This document shows positions 19,481-27,272 of a stretch of 64,000 nt of DNA, piece by piece (the stretch's first letter is position 1; each line of letters starts with the position of its first letter). The DNA comes from OMII01 sp947467385 (GTDB taxonomy: Bacteria > Bdellovibrionota_C > UBA2361 > OMII01). Location of the stretch: the NCBI GenBank assembly GCA_044360075.1, contig JBIKLA010000010.1, positions 1 to 64,000 on the forward strand, read 5' to 3'. The notes under the pieces were generated by a model. That model had not been told where the DNA came from. It saw nothing but the letters and a program-made list of their open reading frames with translations, and did not search any database. The translations under genes and the position numbers were made by a program.

Positions 19481-20407
19481 CTAGCGCTCGGCGCTTCGGT
19501 ACCAATCAAGCGTGTGCGCAAGCCCCTTGGCGAAATCCATCGTCGGCGCCCACCCGAAGGCCTTCTTGGCCTTGGACACGTCGATGCAGCTTCGCATCTG
19601 CTCACCTGCCTTGGCAGGAGCGTAGTGAATTTCTGCCGACGGGCAGGCGAGATCGCGCAAGCGCTCAGCCAGCTCCGTGACTGTCGTCTCTCGGGCCGTG
19701 CCAATATTAAACTCACCGACAGTTCTGGTGTCGACTGCACGACCAACTGCCTCAGCAACATCTTCAACGTAAACAAAGTCTCTCGTTTGCTTGCCGGTGC
19801 CGTTCACTGAGATTGACTTCCCGGCAAGAAGACGCTCGCAAAAGATCGCTACTACCCCCGCCTCTCCGTGGGGGTTCTGCCGCGGTCCGTAGACATTTGA
19901 GAGCCGCAATGAGGTGCTCGTGACGCCCCACACTCGCGACCAGAACTCAAGGTACATCTCCCCGACCCTCTTCGAGAGCCCGTAGACACTCTCCGGCCGA
20001 ACCGGGTGCGTCTCAGAGGCCGGAAAAACCTCCTGCTCGCCGTACACAGCGCCGCCCGAAGAGAGGAACACAACGTGCGTCCCCTTTCTATCGCGAAGCG
20101 GGGTAAGGACGTTGATGAGCCCCGTCACATTAAGATCCGTGTCCAGAGCCGGCTGTTCCATGCTGACCCGCACAGAGACCTGCGCTGCCGCATGAACAAT
20201 AAAATCGGGCGCAAGCTCCGTCACAAGCTGCCTCGCCTTCTCGGAGCGCATGTCGAGCTCATGCAGAGCGACTCCCTTGGCCAGGTTTTTCTTGGAGCCG
20301 CTTGAAAGGTCATCGAGAACGTGGACGGTGTGCGAGCGCGCGATGAGGCGGTCAACGATGTGAGAACCTATAAATCCTGCTCCACCTGTGACGAGAACGG
20401 TTGCCAT
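19481..20407 (-). CDS. NAD-dependent sugar epimerase (UDP-glucose 4-epimerase-like)
   Basis: 308 residues. The NAD site is TGGAGFIGSH, the catalytic Y-x-x-x-K is in SVYGLSKRVGE, SSGGAVYG carries the Ser, and the substrate loop is YGPRQNPHGEAGVVA. The sequence resembles short GalE/WbpP-type epimerases of O-antigen clusters. ATG 20407 has an AGGA site and begins exactly at the Rossmann strand. A longer frame reaching 20656 is rejected because it reads through the tRNA gene. It probably supplies UDP-Gal or UDP-GalNAc for the locus. Confidence 0.88.
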   Translation of the reverse strand: MATVLVTGGAGFIGSHIVDRLIARSHTVHVLDDLSSGSKKNLAKGVALHELDMRSEKARQLVTELAPDFIVHAAAQVSVRVSMEQPALDTDLNVTGLINVLTPLRDRKGTHVVFLSSGGAVYGEQEVFPASETHPVRPESVYGLSKRVGEMYLEFWSRVWGVTSTSLRLSNVYGPRQNPHGEAGVVAIFCERLLAGKSISVNGTGKQTRDFVYVEDVAEAVGRAVDTRTVGEFNIGTARETTVTELAERLRDLACPSAEIHYAPAKAGEQMRSCIDVSKAKKAFGWAPTMDFAKGLAHTLDWYRSAER

Positions 20408-20483
20408 GGGTCTTTTCCTGCTGAGGTAAACGCCTAACCCAGGAAGGTTACCGCTCTTTTTGGAGATTGCAAAAGGGAGAAAA

Positions 20484-20557
20484 CGCGCCCTGAGGGACTC
20501 GAACCCCCGACCCCCTGGTTCGAAGCCAGGTGCTCTATCCAACTGAGCTAAAGGCGC
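20484..20557 (-). tRNA. tRNA-Arg (anticodon UCG)
   Basis: The minus strand folds into a full cloverleaf. The acceptor stem GCGCCTT pairs with AGGGCGC including one G-U, and the D-stem is GCTC/GAGC. The anticodon stem CCTGG/CCAGG encloses loop CTTCGAA, so the anticodon is TCG and reads CGA. The T-stem GGGGG/CCCTC encloses TTCGAGT. The discriminator is G and CCA is not encoded. It sits 76 nt upstream of the epimerase gene on the same strand. Confidence 0.95.
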
Positions 20558-20720
20558 ACGTGGAAGACCGGGGGACGTTACACAATCGGCGCCCCGAGGT
20601 AAAGAACCGAGCTCACTTGACCGCCGCTCATGCACCAAGTAACCCGCTGGACCCAATAGGAAAACAGCTCATCTTCTCCCTTGCCTGCTGCGCCCAGTCA
20701 GGGGATTCTCTTGTGGTTCT

Positions 20721-23348
20721 ATGCTTTCCACGTTGGTCAAAAAGCTGCTGTCACTGCGCTACTCGGTGACCACCTCGGGGCTCGACTCGATCGACGCCTC
20801 CCAGGGAGTCCTCGTGATCCCCAACCATCCGGCTGAGATTGATCCCCTCATCGTCTCAACCTACCTATGGGACCTCCTTCGCCCGCGCCCCGTTGTGCTT
20901 GAGTCGATGCACAACCTCCCCTTCCTGCACCTGCTTATGCGGCATGTTCGTGCGCTGCCCATGCCCGACATGGACTTTGAGGCGGGCCCCTACAAGCGGC
21001 GCCGCATCGAGCGCACCATCGAGGGCATTATCGCCGCACTCAAGAGCGGCGATAACATCCTCATGTACCCGTCCGGACGCCTCTCGGTAACCGGCGAAGA
21101 GAAGCTCGGCGGCGCCTCGGGGCTTCCAACCATCCTCAAGGCGCACCCCAAAGTGAATATCCTCCTGGTCCGCACACGCGGCCTATACGGGAGCATTTTT
21201 TCGAAGGCCCTCACGGCGGGAGCAACGCCGGACGTGCACGCCACCATCAAGCAAGGCGCGCTCGCGTTGCTCAAGAACGGCATCTTCTTTTCGCCCCGAC
21301 GGCCTGTTTCACTCGACTTTGTGCTGAACCCCAGTGACTTTCCGCGCCGCACAGATACGGTCACGATCAACCGCTACCTGGAGCGTTTCTACAACCACCC
21401 CGGGCCGGAAGTTGCCTCATGCATTCCACTCACCCGCTGGGGTCCGGCTCCCGAGTGCCCAGCGCCACGCGTGCTCACCCAAGGCTCACTCGCGGACGTG
21501 CCTGCAGAGCTCGAGGAAAGGATTTTTGAGCACATCGCTAAAGTATCGGGCACACCCATCAGCAATCTTACCGTGGACACGAAGCTCGGTGACGATCTTG
21601 GCCTCGACTCGCTCACGATTGCAGAGCTTCTGATGTGGCTCGACCGGGAGTTCGAGGCTCACGACGTTGAGCTCAGCGACATTATCTCAGTGGGCTCAGT
21701 GCTGCAGGCCGCACTGGGGCAGCTTGGAACCACCAAGCCCAGGCACGACATAGCCGTGCCAGCGAGCTGGACCGAGGGGCTTGAGCAGCGGGCCGACCCA
21801 GACCTGCGCGGCGCGTCGAGCATACCCTCGGCCTTCCTCACCGCATGCACCCTCTTCGAGCGATCGCCGGCGACTGGAGATGAGCGCAGCGGAGTGCTGA
21901 ACTGGTCCGACGTGAAGCTTCGGGTCGTCACGCTGGCGCGCTACTTTGCAGCTCTTCCGAACTCCCATGTAGGCCTCCTCTTTCCGGCTTCCGTTGCGGG
22001 ATCGCTGTCGGTAATGGCGGCTATCCTCGCCGGCAAGATTCCGGTGCTGCTCAACTGGACGGCCGGCAAGCGCGCCATACTGCATGCTTGCGAGTCAACT
22101 GGCCTGGCGACAATCGTCTCTTCGCGCGCCTTCCTCGATATCGTGCCAACCGATCTGCACTTCATCGAGGATCGCTTCGTCCTATTGGAGGACATTCGCG
22201 CATCGCTCGGTGTGAAGCAGAAGCTCGCCGCCAAGCGCCTTGCTTCCGAGAGCACGCCGCAGATTCTCGACGCCTTTGGACAGTCTCAGACTAGCGCCGA
22301 CACCACCGCCGTTGTGCTCTTTACGAGCGGCTCCGAGGCACTCCCGAAGGGCGTGCCGCTTACGCACCGAAATATCCTATCCAATGTGGCGGGGGTGCTT
22401 GATGCCTTCCCGCTTTCAAAGAGCGACGCCCTACTTGGGTTCCTGCCCCCCTTTCACTCGTTTGGCCTCACCGTGTGCACACTCCTGCCGCTCCTGTGTG
22501 GACTGCGGGTTGCGTATCACCCTAATCCGAACGAGAGCAGGAAGATCGCCAAGGCGATTAAGGCTTGGGGCGCCACTGTTACGGCCGGAACACCAACCTT
22601 CCTGCGCTCAATCCTCAAGGCCGGCAGCCCCGAGCAGTTTAACTCACTGCGCGTGCTCGTGTCGGGCGCCGAGCGCGCTCCGCAGGACCTCTTCGAACTT
22701 ATTGCGGCCCTCCCGCATCAAGTCGAGCTCCTTGAAGGGTACGGCATCACCGAGTGCAGCCCGGTCGTGAGCATGAACCGCCTAGGGCAGCCGCACCTCG
22801 GTGTCGGCAAGCCGCTTGCAGGCGTCACGATCAAGCTCGTTCATCCCGAGACGATGGAAGCCGTCCCGCTCGGCGAGCAGGGGCTCGTTCTCGTCCAGGG
22901 TCCCACTATTTTTCCTGGCTACCTGGAGTCAGAGCTCAATCCCTTCGTCTCCTTGCACGGCGAGCGCTGGTACAACACCGGGGATCTCGGCCGCCTTGAG
23001 AACGGATCGCTTGTCATTACAGGCCGCCTCAAGCGTTTCGTGAAGATCGCTGGCGAGATGGTGAGCCTGGGCGCCGTTGAGGAGGCGCTCCAGAAACACG
23101 TCCCCTCGTCCGAAGGGGCACCGTCGGTGGCGCTCCTCGCCAAGGGCACCGAAGGGGACGGGCGCCCGAGCCTCGTGCTCTTCTCTAGCGCTCCCCTCAC
23201 CTCCGAGAAGGCCAACGAGATACTCAAGGCAGAGGGCTTTCCGCACCTCGTTCACATCGCTGAGGTAAGAAAGGTTAAGGAGATGCCGGTTCTCGGAAGC
23301 GGGAAGACCGACTATCAAGGGCTGAAGGCAATGCTCGCCGTCGGCTAG
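20721..23348 (+). CDS. PlsC acyltransferase - acyl carrier protein - AMP-ligase fusion (Aas-like)
   Basis: 875 residues in three parts. Residues ~1-230 form a PlsC-type acyltransferase with the H-x4-D motif (NHPAEID, His36/Asp41). Residues ~260-345 form an acyl carrier domain with phosphopantetheine site Ser297 (LGLDSLT). Residues ~365-875 form an AMP-dependent acyl ligase with TSGSEALPKG (535-544), EGYGITECSP and YNTGDLGRLENG. E. coli Aas combines acyltransferase and acyl-ACP synthetase to re-acylate lysophospholipids but has no built-in ACP. Here the embedded carrier could hand acyl groups directly between the sites. No TM transporter part (LplT) is attached. The RBS is weak. Confidence 0.9.
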   Translation: MLSTLVKKLLSLRYSVTTSGLDSIDASQGVLVIPNHPAEIDPLIVSTYLWDLLRPRPVVLESMHNLPFLHLLMRHVRALPMPDMDFEAGPYKRRRIERTIEGIIAALKSGDNILMYPSGRLSVTGEEKLGGASGLPTILKAHPKVNILLVRTRGLYGSIFSKALTAGATPDVHATIKQGALALLKNGIFFSPRRPVSLDFVLNPSDFPRRTDTVTINRYLERFYNHPGPEVASCIPLTRWGPAPECPAPRVLTQGSLADVPAELEERIFEHIAKVSGTPISNLTVDTKLGDDLGLDSLTIAELLMWLDREFEAHDVELSDIISVGSVLQAALGQLGTTKPRHDIAVPASWTEGLEQRADPDLRGASSIPSAFLTACTLFERSPATGDERSGVLNWSDVKLRVVTLARYFAALPNSHVGLLFPASVAGSLSVMAAILAGKIPVLLNWTAGKRAILHACESTGLATIVSSRAFLDIVPTDLHFIEDRFVLLEDIRASLGVKQKLAAKRLASESTPQILDAFGQSQTSADTTAVVLFTSGSEALPKGVPLTHRNILSNVAGVLDAFPLSKSDALLGFLPPFHSFGLTVCTLLPLLCGLRVAYHPNPNESRKIAKAIKAWGATVTAGTPTFLRSILKAGSPEQFNSLRVLVSGAERAPQDLFELIAALPHQVELLEGYGITECSPVVSMNRLGQPHLGVGKPLAGVTIKLVHPETMEAVPLGEQGLVLVQGPTIFPGYLESELNPFVSLHGERWYNTGDLGRLENGSLVITGRLKRFVKIAGEMVSLGAVEEALQKHVPSSEGAPSVALLAKGTEGDGRPSLVLFSSAPLTSEKANEILKAEGFPHLVHIAEVRKVKEMPVLGSGKTDYQGLKAMLAVG

Positions 23349-23354
23349 CGGCCG

Positions 23355-24056
23355 TCACAGGATGCGCACTTCGAGGTTCGGAATGTGCTCGACCAGCAAT
23401 CCCTTTACCCGCGGAAAGTCGGCTTTCCCGTAGTCGGTGCTCTCGCCAAAGATGCACACCCCGCCCTTGAGAGGGGTAACCTTCCCTCCCCCTAACGGCA
23501 CAACGGTGCAGGCAGATTTCGTGAGACCCGAATCAAGAAATTCCTTTATTGTGTTTGAGACGATGTCGCGGTGGAACCTCCCGCCCGCCCGGAAGTATAG
23601 CCCGCCGTTGATGTCGAGCAGCATAAACTTCTCCTCGTCGCTGACAGGCAGCACGACCGGGTCGCGCTGGAGAACAGCATGTCCCTCAAGGATATAACGC
23701 TCAAACAGCGCAATCGCACCGGGACGGGCCTGGCGCATCTCCGCGCACGGCAGGCTGCTGATACCATGTAGATCTTCAAGAAGCAGCTCGCGAACCTCAA
23801 GCTGCAGCCGCCCCGTCCACGGAAGTCGGCTTTCGCACAGAACCCGGTGGGAGGTCTCGACGTCGCACTGGCTGAAAAGGGAAGCGAGGAGCACCGCGAG
23901 CTGATCCGGCTGACTCTCTAGGAATGTTTTAGCAGCTTGCGCTGCACAGTGCGCTGGAAGCTCAAGTAAAGCCGACACAACCGACTCCGTGCGGTTGAAA
24001 GCAAACTCTCGCCCAAGGATTGTGCTGAGGTCCTCTGATTCGGAAACCCGTACCAT
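23355..24056 (-). CDS. Unknown protein with C-terminal PHPT1/Janus/Ocnus-like domain
   Basis: 233 residues from ATG 24056. Residues ~1-140 are unrecognised, mostly helical, with Cys at 37, 64, 74 and 104. Residues ~145-233 align by eye with the phosphohistidine phosphatase PHPT1/Janus family. LLDINGG opens the domain, FHRDI carries the presumed catalytic His162 (YHADI in PHPT1), and LGGGK is at 188-192. FGESTDYGKAD (203-213) corresponds to YGYSMAYGPA, and IPNLEV closes the domain. PHPT1 removes phosphate from histidine. Activity here is inferred. The upstream open frame to 24479 is not conserved-looking. It is divergent from the helicase gene. Confidence 0.65.
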   Translation of the reverse strand: MVRVSESEDLSTILGREFAFNRTESVVSALLELPAHCAAQAAKTFLESQPDQLAVLLASLFSQCDVETSHRVLCESRLPWTGRLQLEVRELLLEDLHGISSLPCAEMRQARPGAIALFERYILEGHAVLQRDPVVLPVSDEEKFMLLDINGGLYFRAGGRFHRDIVSNTIKEFLDSGLTKSACTVVPLGGGKVTPLKGGVCIFGESTDYGKADFPRVKGLLVEHIPNLEVRIL

Positions 24057-24269
24057 AACGCACCGCTCAACGGCAGACCCCTTATTTTTCACCACAAACG
24101 CCTCTCGCAAGCAAGTGATACGTCGCCAGTGCCTTGCGGAACGCCGCAACACCCTAATCTCAGGACGCAAGAGGCTTAATTTTTTTTGCGGCGGTTTTCT
24201 CCCCTCGACAGCAACCGCCCTGTCTATTACCAAGAGAGCCTGGAAATTCCACTGAAGTCCTGCTGTTAG

Positions 24270-25928
24270 ATGAGCCCTAGCCCCGCCGCAAACCCGTCCC
24301 CCCCCCCAGCGCTGCAATCGTCGGCAGTCCCGCCAACCGGCGACATCAAGCTTAGACCGTGGCAGCAGGAGGCCTTTGCTGCCTACCGCGACTCCGTCCT
24401 GCGGGGAGACCGGGCCCTTCTCATCGAAGCCACACCGGGAGCCGGCAAGACCACCGCCGCTCTCGTGCTCGCGCTGCACCAGCTCAAGAAGCGTGGCGCC
24501 ACACGGCTAGGCATAGTCGTGCCGACGGCTCACCTTAAGGTCCAATGGGGGCGCGCCGCGGCGAGCCTCGACCTGCACCTCGATAGCGCATTTTCCAACG
24601 GCAAGGGCGTTATCGCCGGCGACTACCACGGCTTCGTTGTGACCTACGCGCAAGTGGCCCAGAAGCCCGCCCTCTTCCGCAGGCTTACTACCGACGCATG
24701 CATCATCCTCGACGAGGTTCACCATGCCGGAGATGGTCTCTCGTGGGGCGACGGTCTCCGCGCGGCCTTCCATGAGGCGCGCTTCATTATCTGCCTCAGC
24801 GGCACCCCCTTTCGAAGCGACAACACCCCTATTCCTTTCGTGCCCTACGATGAGCACGGCTTTAGCCTGCCCGATTACTCCTATTCGTACAGCCGAGCAG
24901 TAGAGGAAGGCGTGTGCCGGCCCACGGCCTTCTTCACCTACGGCGGCGAAGTCGCCTGGCGTGACGACGCCGGAGATGCCGCAGCACGCTTCACGGACGA
25001 GCTCGACCGCATCGGCCAGTCACGCCGCTTGCGGGCAGCGCTCGACTCTCAGAGCGGCTGGATAACTCCGATGCTCAAGGACGCCCACACCATGCTCATG
25101 ACGACGCGCCGTGAGCACCCCGATGCCGGGGGGCTGCTCGTCGCAGCCGACCAGGCCAGCGCCCGCAAGCTTGCAAAGCTTCTTGCCGCCATCAGCGGCA
25201 GCCCTCCCGTAATCATCCTGTCAGAGGAAACCGAGGCTGCCCGGCGCCTCAAAAACTTTCGCGATTCAGCCGCGCCGTGGCTCGTCGCCTGCAACATGGT
25301 GAGCGAGGGCGTCGATATCCCTCGCCTGCGAGTCGGCGTGTACGCGACCACCGTCCGCACGAAGATGTATTTCCGCCAATTCCTCGGCCGTATTGTGCGC
25401 CGCATTCCATCCGTACGATCCCTTCAGGTGGCGTACTGCTACCTGCCTGCGGATCCTACCCTCACGCGCCTCGCCGAGGAGATCGAACAGGAGATTCGGC
25501 ACTGCATCAGGCCAAAAGGCGAGAACGACGACCTGCTGGAGCAGCGCGCAGAGCGGGCCGCGGACCCGCACGAGAAGCCATCCTGGGAGGCCCTGACGTC
25601 CACCAACAGCGGGCTCAATTCAGTCATCGTCCATGGCAACCAGCTCACCCTCTTCGGCGGGCATGGGCACGAAGAGTCCATCCAGCAGGCGGTTCAGCAG
25701 AAGGTCTCTGAGCGGCTTGACGAGAAGCGAACCCGTGCCGAAGAAAAATCGTTTCTTGTTGCAGAGCTTCGGAAGCTCATCAACGTCGCCCACAAGCGCT
25801 CAGGCAGGAGCCACGCTCAGATCCACGCGCAACTCAACGCCCAACAGACGGTTAAGAGCCAAGCAGGCTGCACTGAGAAGCAGCTGCGCGAGCGGATCTC
25901 ATTGGTTAGGAAGACTCTGGGCAGCTAG
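24270..25928 (+). CDS. Superfamily 2 DEAD/DEAH-type helicase
   Basis: 552 residues. Motif I is ATPGAGKTT (~54-62), motif II is LDEVHH (D148-E-V-H), motif III is LSGTPFR (176-182), and motif VI is QFLGRIVRR. RPWQQEAF provides the Q-like element near residue 29. The shape resembles the XPB/type III restriction helicase group but with no nuclease or methylase nearby. A basic, Gln-rich C-terminal helix region (~455-552) could bind nucleic acid. The first 25 residues are Pro/Ser-rich and probably disordered. It stands alone between a divergent and a convergent gene, so a role in repair or RNA metabolism is only a guess. Confidence 0.85.
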   Translation: MSPSPAANPSPPPALQSSAVPPTGDIKLRPWQQEAFAAYRDSVLRGDRALLIEATPGAGKTTAALVLALHQLKKRGATRLGIVVPTAHLKVQWGRAAASLDLHLDSAFSNGKGVIAGDYHGFVVTYAQVAQKPALFRRLTTDACIILDEVHHAGDGLSWGDGLRAAFHEARFIICLSGTPFRSDNTPIPFVPYDEHGFSLPDYSYSYSRAVEEGVCRPTAFFTYGGEVAWRDDAGDAAARFTDELDRIGQSRRLRAALDSQSGWITPMLKDAHTMLMTTRREHPDAGGLLVAADQASARKLAKLLAAISGSPPVIILSEETEAARRLKNFRDSAAPWLVACNMVSEGVDIPRLRVGVYATTVRTKMYFRQFLGRIVRRIPSVRSLQVAYCYLPADPTLTRLAEEIEQEIRHCIRPKGENDDLLEQRAERAADPHEKPSWEALTSTNSGLNSVIVHGNQLTLFGGHGHEESIQQAVQQKVSERLDEKRTRAEEKSFLVAELRKLINVAHKRSGRSHAQIHAQLNAQQTVKSQAGCTEKQLRERISLVRKTLGS

Positions 25929-25943
25929 TCCCATACAGCACGA

Positions 25944-26441
25944 TCAGGGGCGCACGTACGTTAGAAACGAGCATGCCTCTCCGCGCTCTTCATGCGCCAA
26001 AGAAAAATCGCCCTCAAACTCGGGCAGCCACGCATCGCCGCTGTGCGCGCCCTGAACAACCGTCAGATGCACCTCGTCGCACATCGGCAGCGTGGCCCGG
26101 TAGATCTCGGCCCCCCCGATAACCCACACCTTCTGGTCCGGTTTTGCGGCGGCGCTCGCGACCTCAAGCGCTGACTGAGGCGATGCCGCCGAGAGCACCC
26201 CCTCGGGAAGTGAAAGCTGCGCGGGATTGCGCGAGACAACGACGTTGAGCCTCCCCGGAAGGGGCCGCACCTTGGGCGGCAGCGACTCCCACGTCTTTCT
26301 CCCCATGACAACGATGTGCCCCGAGGTGAGCTGGCGGAAGCGCTTAAGGTCCTCAGGCAGGTGCCAGGGGAGCGTTCCGTCCTTGCCGATAAGCCTCTGC
26401 TGATCCATGGCAACGATTGCGGCGACGAGAGGCTTCTTCAT
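25944..26441 (-). CDS. folA: Dihydrofolate reductase
   Basis: 165 residues with the complete DHFR pattern: AAIVAMDQQRLIGKDGTLPWHLPEDLKRF, VMGRKTWESLPPKVRPLPGR, and WVIGGAEIYRATLP near residue 100. It reduces dihydrofolate to tetrahydrofolate with NADPH, regenerating the cofactor consumed by thymidylate synthase. It starts 6 nt after thyA ends on the same strand, the usual thyA-folA pairing, so the two are surely co-transcribed. Confidence 0.97.
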   Translation of the reverse strand: MKKPLVAAIVAMDQQRLIGKDGTLPWHLPEDLKRFRQLTSGHIVVMGRKTWESLPPKVRPLPGRLNVVVSRNPAQLSLPEGVLSAASPQSALEVASAAAKPDQKVWVIGGAEIYRATLPMCDEVHLTVVQGAHSGDAWLPEFEGDFSLAHEERGEACSFLTYVRP

Positions 26442-26447
26442 GCGATG

Positions 26448-27272
26448 TTACACCGCGATAGCGAACTGGATACGCTCATGCGCCTCGTACCCTTCAAGGG
26501 TGAAGTCCTCGTACTTGAACGCAAACAGATCCGTCACCTCTGGGTTGAGCCTCATAGTCGGAAGCGGCTTCGGCTCGCGCTGCAGCTGAAGACGCGCCCC
26601 CTCAACGTGGTTTGAGTAGATGTGCACATCGCCGAACGTGTGGACAAACTCATGCGGCTTGAGCCCCGTTACCTGCGCCACCATCATAAGCAGCAGCGAG
26701 TAGCTTGCGATGTTAAACGGCACACCAAGCATAAGGTCCGCCGAGCGCTGATAGAGCTGCAGCGAGAGCTTGTCGCCTGATACGTAGAACTGAAAAAGCG
26801 TATGACACGCCGGTGGGGCGACATCCGGAAGGTCTGCCGGATTGAAGGCGATGACGACGATGCGGCGGCTTGAGGGGTTAGACTTTATCGACTCAACCGC
26901 GCGAGCGATCTGATCCACACGCCCCTTCGGTCCCTCCCACGAGCGCCACTGCTTGCCATACACCGGGCCGAGATCGCCATTTGCATCGGCCCACTCGTCC
27001 CATATCGTCACCTTGTGATCGTGCAGGTACTTGATGTTGGTGTCCCCTTTCAGGAACCACAGAAGCTCGTGGGTAATCGACTTCATGTGCACCTTCTTGG
27101 TTGTGACAAGAGGGAAGCCATCATTGAGGTTAAAGCGTATCTGACGGCCGAACACCGAGTACGTCCCCACGCCTGTTCGATCGGGACGAACGAGAGCTCC
27201 GTCCTTTTCTACGCCGGTTTCGGGCTTCCCGTTTTCAAGCACATCCTTAACTAGGTCGAGGTACTGTCTCAT
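26448..27272 (-). CDS. thyA: Thymidylate synthase
   Basis: 274 residues. The catalytic Cys lies in PPACHTLFQFYV, and the folate/dUMP site is QRSADLMLGVPFNIASY. The N-terminus has RTGVGT(Y)SVFGRQIRF, and the C-terminus ends at IAV as in canonical ThyA. It methylates dUMP to dTMP using methylene-THF. Its ATG overlaps the TGA of the upstream DUF255 gene (ATGA), and folA follows 6 nt later, so the three form one operon. Confidence 0.97.
   Translation of the reverse strand: MRQYLDLVKDVLENGKPETGVEKDGALVRPDRTGVGTYSVFGRQIRFNLNDGFPLVTTKKVHMKSITHELLWFLKGDTNIKYLHDHKVTIWDEWADANGDLGPVYGKQWRSWEGPKGRVDQIARAVESIKSNPSSRRIVVIAFNPADLPDVAPPACHTLFQFYVSGDKLSLQLYQRSADLMLGVPFNIASYSLLLMMVAQVTGLKPHEFVHTFGDVHIYSNHVEGARLQLQREPKPLPTMRLNPEVTDLFAFKYEDFTLEGYEAHERIQFAIAV

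Noticed and set aside
20408..20656. N-terminal extension of the epimerase to 20656
   Set aside because: The added residues include the translation of the tRNA-Arg gene (AQLDRAPGFEPGG-type sequence), a known false-ORF signature.
24057..24479. 141-residue extension of the PHPT1-like protein
   Set aside because: The upstream part overlaps the divergent helicase start in antisense and has Trp/Arg/Gly-rich composition unlike the rest.
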